Origin: JAQUPP01 sp041649955
GTDB lineage: Bacteria; Patescibacteriota; Patescibacteriia; UBA2591; JAQUPP01
Assembly (NCBI GenBank): GCA_041649955.1
Contig: JBAZMD010000010.1
Location: 1 to 28,077, forward strand
Direction of reading: 5' to 3'
DNA length: 28,077 bases
Positions within the stretch are counted from its first letter, which is position 1, and the number at the start of each line of letters is the position of its first letter. The notes beneath the pieces are model-generated. The model made no database searches. It saw nothing but the letters and a program-made list of their open reading frames with translations, and was not told the DNA's origin. The translations under genes were made by a program, and so were the position numbers. Positions 1 through 7,643 of this stretch are shown here, in pieces.

Positions 1-48
1 CGGGTTTATCATCAACTTAAAACCAGAATAGAGAAAAGTTTAATTTGA
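1..48 (+). CDS. Possible 3' end of an upstream gene (partial)
   Basis: Frame 1 is open from the window edge and ends at a TGA at 46-48, giving 15 residues (RVYHQLKTRIEKSLI) with a plausible basic, helical C-terminus. The two other frames stop earlier. The piece is too short to assign, and it could equally be non-coding sequence ahead of the tRNA genes. Confidence 0.25.
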   Translation, partial: RVYHQLKTRIEKSLI

Positions 49-71
49 ATATTTAGGTAATACATAATTCT

Positions 72-154
72 GCCGCCGTGGTGGAACGGTATACACGACA
101 GACTTAAAATCTGTTGAGCGCAAGCTCTTGTCGGTTCGAATCCGACCGGCGGTA
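72..154 (+). tRNA. tRNA-Leu (anticodon UAA)
   Basis: This is a class II tRNA with a long variable arm. The acceptor strands GCCGCCG (72-78) and CGGCGGT (147-153) pair, with one G-T pair at the end, and A154 is the discriminator base. The anticodon loop CTTAAAA is closed by ACAGA/TCTGT and gives anticodon TAA. The T arm is GTCGG-TTCGAAT-CCGAC. No CCA is encoded, so the tail must be added after transcription. It lies 19 nt before a second leucine tRNA and is probably transcribed with it. Confidence 0.95.
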
Positions 155-173
155 TTTATTTTTTTACAAACAG

Positions 174-255
174 GCGGACGTAGCCGAACTGGTATAGGCG
201 CATGGCTTAGGACCATGTGGGGTAACCCGTGTGGGTTCGAGTCCCACCGTCCGCA
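174..255 (+). tRNA. tRNA-Leu (anticodon UAG)
   Basis: Acceptor strands GCGGACG (174-180) and CGTCCGC (248-254) pair perfectly and A255 is the discriminator base. The anticodon stem CATGG/CCATG closes the loop CTTAGGA, giving anticodon TAG. The long variable arm TGGGGTAACCCGTG and the T loop TTCGAGT are typical of leucine tRNAs. CCA is not encoded. The aminotransferase gene starts 60 nt downstream and may be co-transcribed. Confidence 0.95.
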
Positions 256-315
256 TAATCAAGAAAATTTTAAGGAGTTATATCCTTTTTATTTATTTAT
301 ATTTTTTTACTTATT

Positions 316-1515
316 ATGCCGAAAATTTCTAAACGAGCGCAAATAATTCCTTACTCGCCAATGAGAAAATTTCTTCCTTATGCTGAAGCGGCTAAAAGAA
401 AAGGGATTAAGATTTATCATTTAAATATCGGCCAGCCGGATTTAGAAATGCCTTCTTTGGTTTATCAAGAGATTCGAAATTTCAAAGAAAAAATTCTTCC
501 TTATGGCCGATCTCAGGGGGAAATAGAATTTATTCAAGCTTGGCAAAAGTATTTTAAAAATTATCAGATTAATTTTTCTCAAGATGAAATTATAATTACT
601 GCCGGCGGATCAGAAGCCATTATCTTTGCCATGACCGCAGTTTGCGATCCGGGCGAAGAAATTATTGTTTTTGAACCGCTTTATGCCAATTATAATGGTT
701 TTGCTTGCTTGGCCGATGTTAAACTTAAACCAATAAGCTGTTCGGTCAAAAATGGTTTTAGATTGCCTAAAAAACAAGAAATAGAAAAGAAAATTTCCCC
801 AAAAACCAAAGCTATTTTAATCTGTAATCCTAATAATCCTACCGGCACTGTTTATACGAAAACCGAAATTCAGATGCTGGTTGATTTGGCTAAAAAACAT
901 CATTTATTTATTCTTTCCGATGAGGTTTATCGGGAATTTATTTATACCAATCAAAAACATCAAAGCATCGCTTATTTCCCCAAAATAAAAAATCAAGCCA
1001 TATTATTGGATTCGGTTTCCAAAAGATTTAATGCCTGCGGGGCCAGAATCGGCTGTCTTTGTTCTAAAAATAAGGAAATAAATGAAGCTGTTTTAAAATT
1101 TACTCAAGCCAGACTTTCGCCTCCTTATCTTGAACAAAAATTTCTTTTGCCTATTTTAAACAACTCCAAATTTTATTTGAAAAAAGTAGTCAACGAATAT
1201 AAAAAAAGACGTGAAGTCATTATTGAAGTTTTATCAGAAATTCCAGGCGTGGAATTTAAAGAACCGGAAGGAGCTTTTTATATTATCGCCAAACTGCCGG
1301 TTGATGACGCGGATAAATTCGCCAAATGGCTTTTGACTGATTTTAATTATCAAAGAAAAACAATTATGATTGCTCCGGGTTCAGGATTTTACGCCACCGA
1401 AGGTTTAGGCAAAAAAGAAATCAGAATTGCCTGGATTTTAAATAGAAAAGATTTAGCCGCAGCCATGGATATTTTGAAAAGAGGACTGGAAGAATACAGA
1501 AAATTATTGAAATAG
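316..1515 (+). CDS. PLP-dependent aminotransferase, class I/II (aspartate aminotransferase-like)
   Basis: The 399-residue protein has the fold type I aminotransferase pattern. Near the N-terminus NIGQPDLEMP is the substrate-side motif, NPNNPTG (about 171-177) is the conserved loop that holds the PLP ring, SDEVYREF follows, and SVSKRFNACGARIG carries the Schiff-base lysine, K236. The length is normal. The family moves amino groups between amino acids and 2-oxoacids in the cytoplasm; the exact substrate cannot be read from sequence, although aspartate/aromatic aminotransferases are the nearest general type. No Shine-Dalgarno site precedes the ATG at a usable distance (an AAGGAG at 272-277 is too far). 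It follows two tRNA genes and ends at an intrinsic terminator. Confidence 0.9.
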   Translation: MPKISKRAQIIPYSPMRKFLPYAEAAKRKGIKIYHLNIGQPDLEMPSLVYQEIRNFKEKILPYGRSQGEIEFIQAWQKYFKNYQINFSQDEIIITAGGSEAIIFAMTAVCDPGEEIIVFEPLYANYNGFACLADVKLKPISCSVKNGFRLPKKQEIEKKISPKTKAILICNPNNPTGTVYTKTEIQMLVDLAKKHHLFILSDEVYREFIYTNQKHQSIAYFPKIKNQAILLDSVSKRFNACGARIGCLCSKNKEINEAVLKFTQARLSPPYLEQKFLLPILNNSKFYLKKVVNEYKKRREVIIEVLSEIPGVEFKEPEGAFYIIAKLPVDDADKFAKWLLTDFNYQRKTIMIAPGSGFYATEGLGKKEIRIAWILNRKDLAAAMDILKRGLEEYRKLLK

Positions 1516-1521
1516 TTGATT

Positions 1522-1557
1522 AAAAAAACAAAAATTTACAAATTTTTTGTTTTTTTT
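1522..1557 (+). terminator. Intrinsic terminator after the aminotransferase gene
   Basis: An A-rich arm (1522-1537) can pair with a T-rich arm (1541-1557) across a 3-nt loop, and the 3' arm itself ends in a run of T. The stem is almost all A-T with a single C-G pair, so it is weak on its own, but its place 6 nt after the stop codon supports the role. Confidence 0.65.
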
Positions 1558-1571
1558 ATTATTTGACTTGA

Positions 1572-1633
1572 CCCCGCACCTTTCGGCGATAATGCTTCGC
1601 ATTTAAAAAATATCATCGCCGAAAGGTGCGGGG
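1572..1633. mobile_element. E1: 62-bp MITE-like element with TTGA target duplication
   Basis: The 19-bp ends are perfect inverted repeats: CCCCGCACCTTTCGGCGAT (1572-1590) and its complement (1615-1633). Just inside the left end is a small palindrome AATGCTTCGCATT (1591-1603), followed by an AT-rich stretch. TTGA stands directly outside both ends (1568-1571 and 1634-1637), as a 4-bp target-site duplication would. Removing the element and one TTGA gives GACTTGACATTTTC, a -35 region almost the same as that of the promoter at 2621. There is no coding capacity, so movement would need a transposase from elsewhere. A simple hairpin terminator is unlikely because no T run follows. Confidence 0.75.
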
Positions 1634-1662
1634 TTGACATTTTCTAAAAAATATGCTATTAT
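1634..1662 (+). promoter_or_regulatory. Promoter of the 1740 gene, -35 formed at the edge of E1
   Basis: TTGACA (1634-1639), a 17-nt spacer and TATTAT (1657-1662) preceded by TGC make an extended -10 promoter. The first four bases of the -35 are the right-hand TTGA copy flanking E1. The leader then has a hairpin AATTCC/GGAATT (1688-1707) and a three-codon reading frame at 1709-1720 before the Shine-Dalgarno site GGAGGAG at 1731-1737. Confidence 0.8.
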
Positions 1663-1739
1663 TTTAATACTATTCAAAATATAAAATAATTCCTGATACA
1701 AGGAATTTATGAAAATTTGAATGTTAAAAAGGAGGAGAC

Positions 1740-2555
1740 ATGGAAAGAAAAGTTCTTTGGGCAGAGCTTCAATCCGAATTAAGTGATGTCGGGTTGAACA
1801 TTTTGGTAGGATTACCTGAGGAAGGAAATTCGTGGCAAGGCGAGATTGATGGCAAGCCATTTTTAATGACAATTTCTCCCAAAAACGAGAAGGATGGATT
1901 CAGGGATTTCATGATTATATCTCTTCCCCTGCAGGAAGATGAAAAAATAGTCCCGTTTCTTTCAAAGTTTATGGGTTACAAACCATTTTGTAAGTATCTG
2001 CGCAAAGGGATAGAGAGTTTTATCACTTATGAATGGGATAAAAAAAGTCCCAATGATCGACTTAAGGAGTTAAGAGAAGATACTGATGTTGATAATTTAC
2101 GAATATCAGAAGAAGGGTTTCAAACTCCTCAAGCTCAGAGTATGGAAATGTTCTTTCAACAAATCACTCCCGAGATTGTGAAGAAATGGGAAGAAGTTGT
2201 TCAAAAGAATGCAAAGGCTGAATGGAATTACAACCAGATTTGCGATGTTCTACCTTTTGTTAAAAAGGTAATGCCTCGGATAGGTCAGAATCAAAGCTTA
2301 TTCGGTTTAAGCATTATTTCTTTGGATTGTAAACCCCAGAATATGGAAGAGATTATTCAGTATGGGTTAGAACCTCTTTTGGCAGCTGATATTTTAACAA
2401 AAGAAGAGGTTAAGCAAGTAGTTAATTGGTATCTGCAAGAAGCTCATAATTCGGGACATTTTCAGAAGAAATTTGAGATAGGAGAAGTAAAATATAGGCT
2501 CGTTACCGATTCCCATAACGGCTATCTTGACTTTAACTTACAGGTGTTGAAGTAA
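1740..2555 (+). CDS. Unrecognised 271-residue cytoplasmic protein
   Basis: I do not recognise this family. The protein has no signal peptide or membrane segment, is acidic and rich in aromatic residues, and reads as a soluble alpha/beta protein. Residues about 1-90 (LVGLPEEGNSWQGEIDGKPF, then FMIISLPL) look like alternating strands. Residues 120-180 look helical (FFQQITPEIVKKWEEVVQKN). The C-terminal part ends in strand-like text (KYRLVTDSHNGYLDFNLQVLK). The start is fixed by a strong GGAGGAG site 2 nt upstream. It is a single-gene unit with its own promoter and a strong terminator, lying between unrelated genes, which suggests an acquired cassette. A three-codon leader frame at 1709-1720 might influence its translation. 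Confidence 0.8.
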   Translation: MERKVLWAELQSELSDVGLNILVGLPEEGNSWQGEIDGKPFLMTISPKNEKDGFRDFMIISLPLQEDEKIVPFLSKFMGYKPFCKYLRKGIESFITYEWDKKSPNDRLKELREDTDVDNLRISEEGFQTPQAQSMEMFFQQITPEIVKKWEEVVQKNAKAEWNYNQICDVLPFVKKVMPRIGQNQSLFGLSIISLDCKPQNMEEIIQYGLEPLLAADILTKEEVKQVVNWYLQEAHNSGHFQKKFEIGEVKYRLVTDSHNGYLDFNLQVLK

Positions 2556-2572
2556 AAAAATTTTAATAATAA

Positions 2573-2618
2573 AGGAGCTTAATTGTAAAATAATTCACAA
2601 TTAAGCTCCTCTTTTTTT
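2573..2618 (+). terminator. Intrinsic terminator of the 1740 gene
   Basis: A perfect 14-bp stem, AGGAGCTTAATTGT (2573-2586) with its complement at 2597-2610, is followed by a C and seven T. It lies 17 nt after the stop codon and directly before the next promoter. Confidence 0.92.
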
Positions 2619-2620
2619 AC

Positions 2621-2648
2621 TTGACATTTTTGAAAAATATGCTATTAT
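2621..2648 (+). promoter_or_regulatory. Promoter of the 2730 gene
   Basis: TTGACA (2621-2626), a 16-nt spacer ending in TGC, and TATTAT (2643-2648) form an extended -10 promoter nearly identical to that at 1634. A hairpin ACTATCT/AGATAGT (2655-2661 with 2671-2677) begins close to the expected transcript start. Two copies of AAGGAGGAG occur in the leader, at 2686-2694 and 2718-2726; only the second is placed to serve the ATG at 2730. Confidence 0.85.
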
Positions 2649-2729
2649 TTAAATACTATCTGAAATCTCAAGATAGTTCTTAATTAAGGAGGAGTTTGTA
2701 CCTTAAAATAAAATCAGAAGGAGGAGAAA

Positions 2730-3227
2730 ATGGAAGAAAAAAGTGGGATTGTAGCGTTTGCATTCGGAACGCCGTTTACTATAAGTTCTAATAAGGAAAT
2801 TTCTCGCATCGCCTCACAGAAGGCGCTTGAGCTAGAAGTTCCAGTGTTTACTCAACTCGATATTCGCGTTGAGCCGGAAGTTCATGTGGAATATATTGGT
2901 GGAGAATTTAATGATCCTCCGCCAACCTTGCGAATTGCACGAGCAGCCGTAAAATGGGCAAAAGAAAAGGAAATTAAAAATCTTTTGATTGTAGCTGCTA
3001 AACCGCATTTATGGCGTTGCAAAAGAGATCTTGTGCAGGCAATTTTGGAAGCCGAAGCAAAGATAGAAGTTTGGGTTTGCGATGAAGAAATTAATTCATA
3101 TCCGGAAGATTCCTGGTTTTGTCCTGATTCCACTCAAGAACGAGTCCGGTCCCGCAAATTGTGGAACAAAAGAGAGAGAATTCTTAATTTTTTACCTTTC
3201 TTCCTTTATAAATTAGTTGCGAAGTAA
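2730..3227 (+). CDS. Small Rossmann-like protein, possibly related to DUF218 (YdcF/SanA/ElyC)
   Basis: The 165-residue protein starts with a strand (GIVAFAFGTP) and has RIARAAVKWAKEKEIKNLLI followed by VAAKPHLWRCKRDL. The order 'helix, strand, short turn, H-x(3)-R, helix' is like the C-terminal half of DUF218 proteins, where a late histidine and arginine lie after the last core strand. The match is by eye and incomplete, since the usual GG motif is only loosely present (YIGGEFN). No signal peptide is seen, whereas many DUF218 proteins are membrane anchored. The ATG has an AAGGAGGAG site 3 nt upstream. It is a single-gene unit with its own promoter and terminator; function unknown. Confidence 0.75.
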   Translation: MEEKSGIVAFAFGTPFTISSNKEISRIASQKALELEVPVFTQLDIRVEPEVHVEYIGGEFNDPPPTLRIARAAVKWAKEKEIKNLLIVAAKPHLWRCKRDLVQAILEAEAKIEVWVCDEEINSYPEDSWFCPDSTQERVRSRKLWNKRERILNFLPFFLYKLVAK

Positions 3228-3234
3228 ATTAATC

Positions 3235-3273
3235 GAGCCCCCTGTGGTTTTACCACTCGGGGCTCATTTTTTT
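3235..3273 (+). terminator. Intrinsic terminator of the 2730 gene
   Basis: The outer stem GAGCCCC/GGGGCTC (3235-3241 with 3259-3265) encloses an inner stem GTGG/CCAC around TTTTA and is followed by seven T at 3267-3273. It starts 8 nt after the stop codon. Confidence 0.92.
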
Positions 3274-3284
3274 AAATTTTGAAC

Positions 3285-3312
3285 TTGACATTTTATAAAA
3301 ATATGCTTAAAT
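3285..3312 (+). promoter_or_regulatory. Promoter of the 3521 gene, far upstream
   Basis: TTGACA (3285-3290), a 16-nt spacer ending in TGC and the weaker -10 TTAAAT (3307-3312) match the promoter style of the neighbouring cassettes. The segment TGCTTAAATAATAATAG is nearly the same as in the minus-strand promoter at 6289 (TGCTTAACTAATAATAG). It lies about 200 nt before the start codon because element E5 and a long hairpin occupy the leader. Confidence 0.7.
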
Positions 3313-3340
3313 AATAATAGTTATTTTGAAAATAAAATAT

Positions 3341-3455
3341 ACCCACGCAGCAAATCCGAATAAAGTTTTTCAAAAATAAAAAGTCATTTGGCGCAATACA
3401 CGCCTTCGGCTTTATCTATTTTTAGAAGTAGTTTATTAATGGATTTGTGCGGGGT
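3341..3455. mobile_element. E5: 115-bp palindromic element in the leader of the 3521 gene
   Basis: The ends are imperfect inverted repeats: ACCCACGCAGCAAATCC (3341-3357) against GGATTTGTGCGGGGT (3441-3455). The middle contains the hairpin GGCG-CAATACA-CGCC followed by TTCGGC. Read on the minus strand it matches E6 (15354-15551 without its nested E3): same ends ACCCCGC..CAAATC, same centre GCCGAAGGCG at nearly the same offset, and 115 against about 114 bp. Clear target-site duplications were not found, so its boundaries are set only by the inverted repeats and by comparison with E6. Confidence 0.65.
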
Positions 3456-3506
3456 GCTCCAATTTATTGCGAAATTTTTAAAATAAAAAATTTCGACAAA
3501 TTGGGC
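3456..3506. repeat. Long hairpin next to E5, just before the Shine-Dalgarno site
   Basis: CCAATTTATTGCGAAATTTT (3459-3478) pairs with AAAAATTTCGACAAATTGG (3486-3504), leaving a 2-nt bulge in the first arm. The GCTC that joins it to E5 and the ATTGC inside the arm recur in the same order beside E6, where the partner arm is the end of murD. In the transcript of the 3521 gene the hairpin ends 4-5 nt before the AAAAGGAGGA ribosome site, so it could affect translation. Confidence 0.7.
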
Positions 3507-3520
3507 AAAAGGAGGAAGAG

Positions 3521-4123
3521 ATGAAAAAAGAAGCACAATCTGTTATTGCAGTATCAGCCAGTGAATTTGGAAAGTTTGGGTGCCCTCATTGCGGATATCG
3601 TTCCGGAAGTATACGAATTTCAGTTGGCGGATCCGCTGCTTGGAAATGCGGAAGTGAAGAATGCGAAAAAATTTGCTGCATTCTCGCAGATGGCGTAACG
3701 GAGTCATCCTTTGGTTTCGGTGAAAAAGGATATAGTTCAAAACTTCAGCCGCATCCTCGTCGCGGGATTCCGAGTCATGGGCGATCAGACAAGAAACCGG
3801 AAGGCGGGGGAGAATTTTTTCATTCTCGCGGAATCGGTTTGGATAATTGCAATTGTTTTATTTGCGGAACACATGATCGTACTGGGAAAGGCCATACCGT
3901 ACTCCATAATATTGCGGCATTTGTGCAATGTAAGGTAGCGGGCGAGCGCATAGTTGCCATGTTTTCAAAAGGTGTAAGGCTTGATTATCGGGAAGAAGAG
4001 CCGGACCGCGTGCAGGTTAAAATCGGCGCGTGCGATAAACACCTTGTCAATCTTCAGAAACTCGATGGACTAGCAAAAGATGGTATTATCACTGTTGAGA
4101 AAATTCAGGAAGCAATGAATTAA
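3521..4123 (+). CDS. Unrecognised 200-residue protein with an N-terminal zinc ribbon
   Basis: Residues about 19-55 form a zinc ribbon of the type CPHC (GCPHCGYRSG) plus CGSEEC, with a further KICC. A second cysteine and histidine group, NCNCFICGTHDRTGKGH, lies in the middle and may be another metal site. The C-terminal 60 residues look like a compact alpha/beta unit ending in helices. There is no signal peptide. Base composition is visibly richer in G and C than the flanking genes, which fits recent acquisition. The start is fixed by AAAAGGAGGA 4 nt upstream. It is a single gene ended by a strong terminator. Nucleic acid or ribosome binding is possible for a zinc ribbon but cannot be shown here. 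Confidence 0.8.
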   Translation: MKKEAQSVIAVSASEFGKFGCPHCGYRSGSIRISVGGSAAWKCGSEECEKICCILADGVTESSFGFGEKGYSSKLQPHPRRGIPSHGRSDKKPEGGGEFFHSRGIGLDNCNCFICGTHDRTGKGHTVLHNIAAFVQCKVAGERIVAMFSKGVRLDYREEEPDRVQVKIGACDKHLVNLQKLDGLAKDGIITVEKIQEAMN

Positions 4124-4134
4124 AATTTAAAAAC

Positions 4135-4165
4135 AAAAAGCGGAAAAAAAATTTTCCGCTTTTTT
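4135..4165. terminator. Bidirectional terminator between the 3521 gene and iscU
   Basis: AAAAAGCGGAAAA (4135-4147) and TTTTCCGCTTTTT (4152-4164) form a 13-bp stem with a 4-nt loop. A runs on one side and T runs on the other let it end both the plus-strand 3521 gene and the minus-strand iscU transcript, whose stop is at 4185. Confidence 0.9.
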
Positions 4166-4184
4166 ATTTATCCAAAAACAGTTG

Positions 4185-4553
4185 CTATTTTTTCTGGAAA
4201 TCTTCAATGGCTAATTTTAAGGCTTGTTCGGCCAAAAATGTGCAATGATTTTTATTGGCCGGAACTTGTCCCAAAACATCCAATATTTTTTTATGAGAGA
4301 TTTCCAATGCTTCTTCAATTGTTTTGCCGATAATCAATTCGGTTAGAACCGAAGTGGAAGCAACCGCGGCCGCGCAGCCGTAAGTTTGGAATTTGGCTTC
4401 AATGATTTTATTGTCTTTTACTCTAATATATAAATCCATCACGTCGCCGCAAATTGGATTGCCGACATGGCCAAGGCCGTCGGGATTTTCCATTTTGCCG
4501 ACATTTCGCGGATGGAGAAAATGATCTATTAATTGAGGATTTTGTTCAAACAT
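4185..4553 (-). CDS. iscU: Iron-sulfur cluster assembly scaffold IscU/NifU-like
   Basis: The 122-residue protein is the scaffold on which [2Fe-2S] and [4Fe-4S] clusters are built before transfer to target proteins. The three conserved cysteines are present: C35 in GNPICGD, C60 in TYGCAAA and C104 in NHCTFLA, as is the conserved aspartate two residues after the first cysteine. The length is that of a stand-alone IscU domain, slightly short of the E. coli protein. It lies 39 nt downstream of iscS on the same strand, the usual pairing. No Shine-Dalgarno site is seen. The spacer between the genes holds two copies of TTAGCTTATTAG (4558-4569 and 4573-4584). Confidence 0.93.
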   Translation of the reverse strand: MFEQNPQLIDHFLHPRNVGKMENPDGLGHVGNPICGDVMDLYIRVKDNKIIEAKFQTYGCAAAVASTSVLTELIIGKTIEEALEISHKKILDVLGQVPANKNHCTFLAEQALKLAIEDFQKK

Positions 4554-4592
4554 ATATTTAGCTTATTAGGAATTAGCTTATTAGCTTTTTAG

Positions 4593-5774
4593 TTAAACGA
4601 CTTTTAATGGAGAAATTTTTCTTAATCTTTCAACAATGGGAAGTAAATTTTTAACTGTCAAATCTATTTCGCCTTTGCGCGTAAAACGCCCCAAGGTAAA
4701 ACGAAGCGAACCGTGAGCTATTTCCGGTTCCAAGCCCAAGGCCATCATAACATGAGAAGGTTTTAAAATATTTGAAGAACAAGCCGAACCGGTGGAGCAG
4801 GCGATTCCTTTTAAATCCAAGGAAACCAGCATTGCTTCGCCCTCAATGCCTTCAATGCTGACATTAACATTATTCGGCAAACGTTTCACGGAATGGCCGT
4901 TGAGTCGGCTGTTTTTTATTTTACTCAAAAGTTGATTAATCAAATCATCGCGCAAACCCGTTAAATATTTAATTTCTTTTTCCAGATTTTCTTTTGCCAA
5001 TTCGGCTGCTTTTCCAAAACCGACGATTGAAGGCACATTTTCCGTGGAAGCGCGAAGATTATTTTCCTGTTCGCCGCCGTGCATAAACGGTTTTATTTTA
5101 ACGCCTTTTTTGAGATATAGAGCGCCAATGCCTTTTGGACCGTAAAGTTTATGAGCTGACATTGATAATAAATCAACTCCCAATTCATTAACATTAATCG
5201 GCAAATGGCCGGCAGTTTGAACCGCGTCAGTGTGGAAATATGGATAAGATTTATTATTTTTTTGTTTAAATTCTGAAATTATTTTTCCGATTTCTTCAAT
5301 GGGCTGAATCGTTCCCATTTCATTATTGGCGTGCATAATGGAAACTAAAATTGTTTGCAAAGTCAGATTTTTTTTGACATCTTCCGGATCAACCAAGCCG
5401 TCTTTATCAACCGGCAAATAAATCACTTTGCATCCCAAAGATTCCAAAAATTTGCAAGGTTCCAAAATGGCATGATGTTCAATAGAAGAGGTGATAATTT
5501 GATATTCTCCGCGAGGGAATTGGTAAAAAATTCCTTTGAGGGCGAAATTATTTGATTCTGTGCCGCCGCTGGTAAAAATAATTTCTTCGGGTTTGGCGGA
5601 AATTAATTGAGCCACTTTTTGGCGCGCTTGTTCAATCGCATTTTTGGCTTGAATGCCTTCATAGTGCAAACTTGAAGGATTGCCAAAAACATTCCTTAAA
5701 TAAGGAGCCATTGTCTTTAAAACCCTCGGGTCTATCGGCGTAGTCGCCGCGTAATCAAGATAAATGCGTTTCAT
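4593..5774 (-). CDS. iscS: Cysteine desulfurase IscS/NifS
   Basis: This PLP enzyme takes sulfur from cysteine and passes it as a persulfide to IscU and tRNA-modifying enzymes. In the 393 residues the start YLDYAATTP, the histidine-rich SSIEHHAIL segment, HTDAVQTAGH and the PLP lysine K209 in SAHKLYGPKG are all typical. The mobile-loop catalytic cysteine is C332 in STGSACSS. The length fits the IscS group. An extended -10 sequence TATGCTATATT at 5796-5806 on the minus strand lies about 22 nt before the ATG; its -35 is poor. iscS and iscU form a two-gene operon, with no IscR, HscA or ferredoxin gene in the window. Confidence 0.95.
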   Translation of the reverse strand: MKRIYLDYAATTPIDPRVLKTMAPYLRNVFGNPSSLHYEGIQAKNAIEQARQKVAQLISAKPEEIIFTSGGTESNNFALKGIFYQFPRGEYQIITSSIEHHAILEPCKFLESLGCKVIYLPVDKDGLVDPEDVKKNLTLQTILVSIMHANNEMGTIQPIEEIGKIISEFKQKNNKSYPYFHTDAVQTAGHLPINVNELGVDLLSMSAHKLYGPKGIGALYLKKGVKIKPFMHGGEQENNLRASTENVPSIVGFGKAAELAKENLEKEIKYLTGLRDDLINQLLSKIKNSRLNGHSVKRLPNNVNVSIEGIEGEAMLVSLDLKGIACSTGSACSSNILKPSHVMMALGLEPEIAHGSLRFTLGRFTRKGEIDLTVKNLLPIVERLRKISPLKVV

Positions 5775-5795
5775 AATTTATTTTTTATACAACAT

Positions 5796-5806
5796 AATAT
5801 AGCATA
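5796..5806 (-). promoter_or_regulatory. Extended -10 box of the iscS-iscU operon
   Basis: On the minus strand TATGCTATATT matches the extended -10 form (TGC + TATNNT) seen before several other genes here. The -35 region is only T-rich. The distance to the iscS ATG leaves a leader of about 15 nt without a clear ribosome site. Confidence 0.5.
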
Positions 5807-5810
5807 TTTT

Positions 5811-5845
5811 CCTAAAAAAATAAAGGGGCGGAATAATCTCCGCCC
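5811..5845 (-). terminator. Intrinsic terminator of the 5863-6246 gene
   Basis: On the minus strand GGGCGGA (5845-5839) pairs with TCCGCCC (5832-5826) across a 6-nt loop and is followed by a T-rich run (5824-5812). It starts 18 nt after the stop codon of the small membrane protein gene and comes directly before the iscS promoter. Confidence 0.88.
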
Positions 5846-5862
5846 TCAATATATTTTGTTCA

Positions 5863-6246
5863 TTAGTTGAGTAGGGCAAATATAATTTTACCCCATAGTT
5901 CCATCATTCTAAACCAAATGTAGAATATTAAGCTTATTAAACATATAATAAAAGCAATTAAATATCCTACCAATAGAAGTGGCCAAATCAAAAACATCAA
6001 TTTATCATAATAGAGTGTAGAAGCAGCAAGCCGACCAAGATGGTAATTGCGTTCAAATCTTTCTTGATAACTGTATTCAGAATGCCTGTTAGACCATAAA
6101 TCATCTATAATTGTGATACTTCCACCTAGAAAACAAAAGACGCATTCTATCTTTGAGGCAAGCCATAAATAAATTTGAACTACGCCTATGGTTGCCAAAA
6201 TAAACAAAATTAAAAGAACTATCCAAGATATCGTAAGAATTATCAT
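5863..6246 (-). CDS. Small membrane protein of unknown function
   Basis: The 127-residue protein has a hydrophobic N-terminal segment (about 2-30) and a long hydrophobic stretch near the C-terminus (about 83-112) that could span the membrane once or twice. The polar middle part, with WSNRHSEYSYQERFERNY, is rich in aromatic and charged residues. Two cysteines occur in ECVFCF just after the first segment. I do not recognise the family. The start ATG has an AAAAGGGGG site 4 nt upstream. It is a single gene with its own promoter, leader hairpin and terminator, placed between iscS and the EndoQ-like gene. Confidence 0.75.
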   Translation of the reverse strand: MIILTISWIVLLILFILATIGVVQIYLWLASKIECVFCFLGGSITIIDDLWSNRHSEYSYQERFERNYHLGRLAASTLYYDKLMFLIWPLLLVGYLIAFIICLISLIFYIWFRMMELWGKIIFALLN

Positions 6247-6260
6247 TTTATCCCCCTTTT

Positions 6261-6317
6261 AGCTGAAATTTATTATTCAGCTATTATTAGTTAAGCACAT
6301 TTTTTGATTTTCGTCAA
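6261..6317 (-). promoter_or_regulatory. Promoter and leader hairpin of the 5863-6246 gene
   Basis: On the minus strand TTGACG (6317-6312), a 17-nt spacer ending in TGTGC and TTAACT (6294-6289) form the promoter. The leader then folds into AGCTGAA/TTCAGCT (6282-6276 with 6267-6261), directly before the ribosome site. The -10 region matches that of the 3285 promoter over TGCTTAAxTAATAATAG. Confidence 0.7.
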
Positions 6318-6343
6318 CCCCTAAATCTTTTTGGCAGGCTGTT

Positions 6344-7642
<1,299 letters not shown>

Positions 7643-7643
7643 A

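Noticed and set aside
128..346. 72-codon plus-strand reading frame
   Set aside because: It runs through most of both tRNA-Leu genes and into the aminotransferase start in another frame; its peptide is a translation of tRNA sequence.
1572..1633. E1 as an intrinsic terminator
   Set aside because: The stem is strong but no T run follows on either strand, a separate terminator already lies at 1522-1557, and flanking TTGA copies plus relatives E2-E4 fit an element better.
1603..1872. 89-codon minus-strand frame
   Set aside because: It covers the right end of E1, the promoter and the start of the well-supported 1740 gene. It has no ribosome site and shows no recognisable protein.
3313..3510. Riboswitch in the leader of the 3521 gene
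   Set aside because: The structure in this leader is explained by E5 and its adjoining hairpin, which recur at murD-ftsW outside any leader, and no known riboswitch core was recognised.
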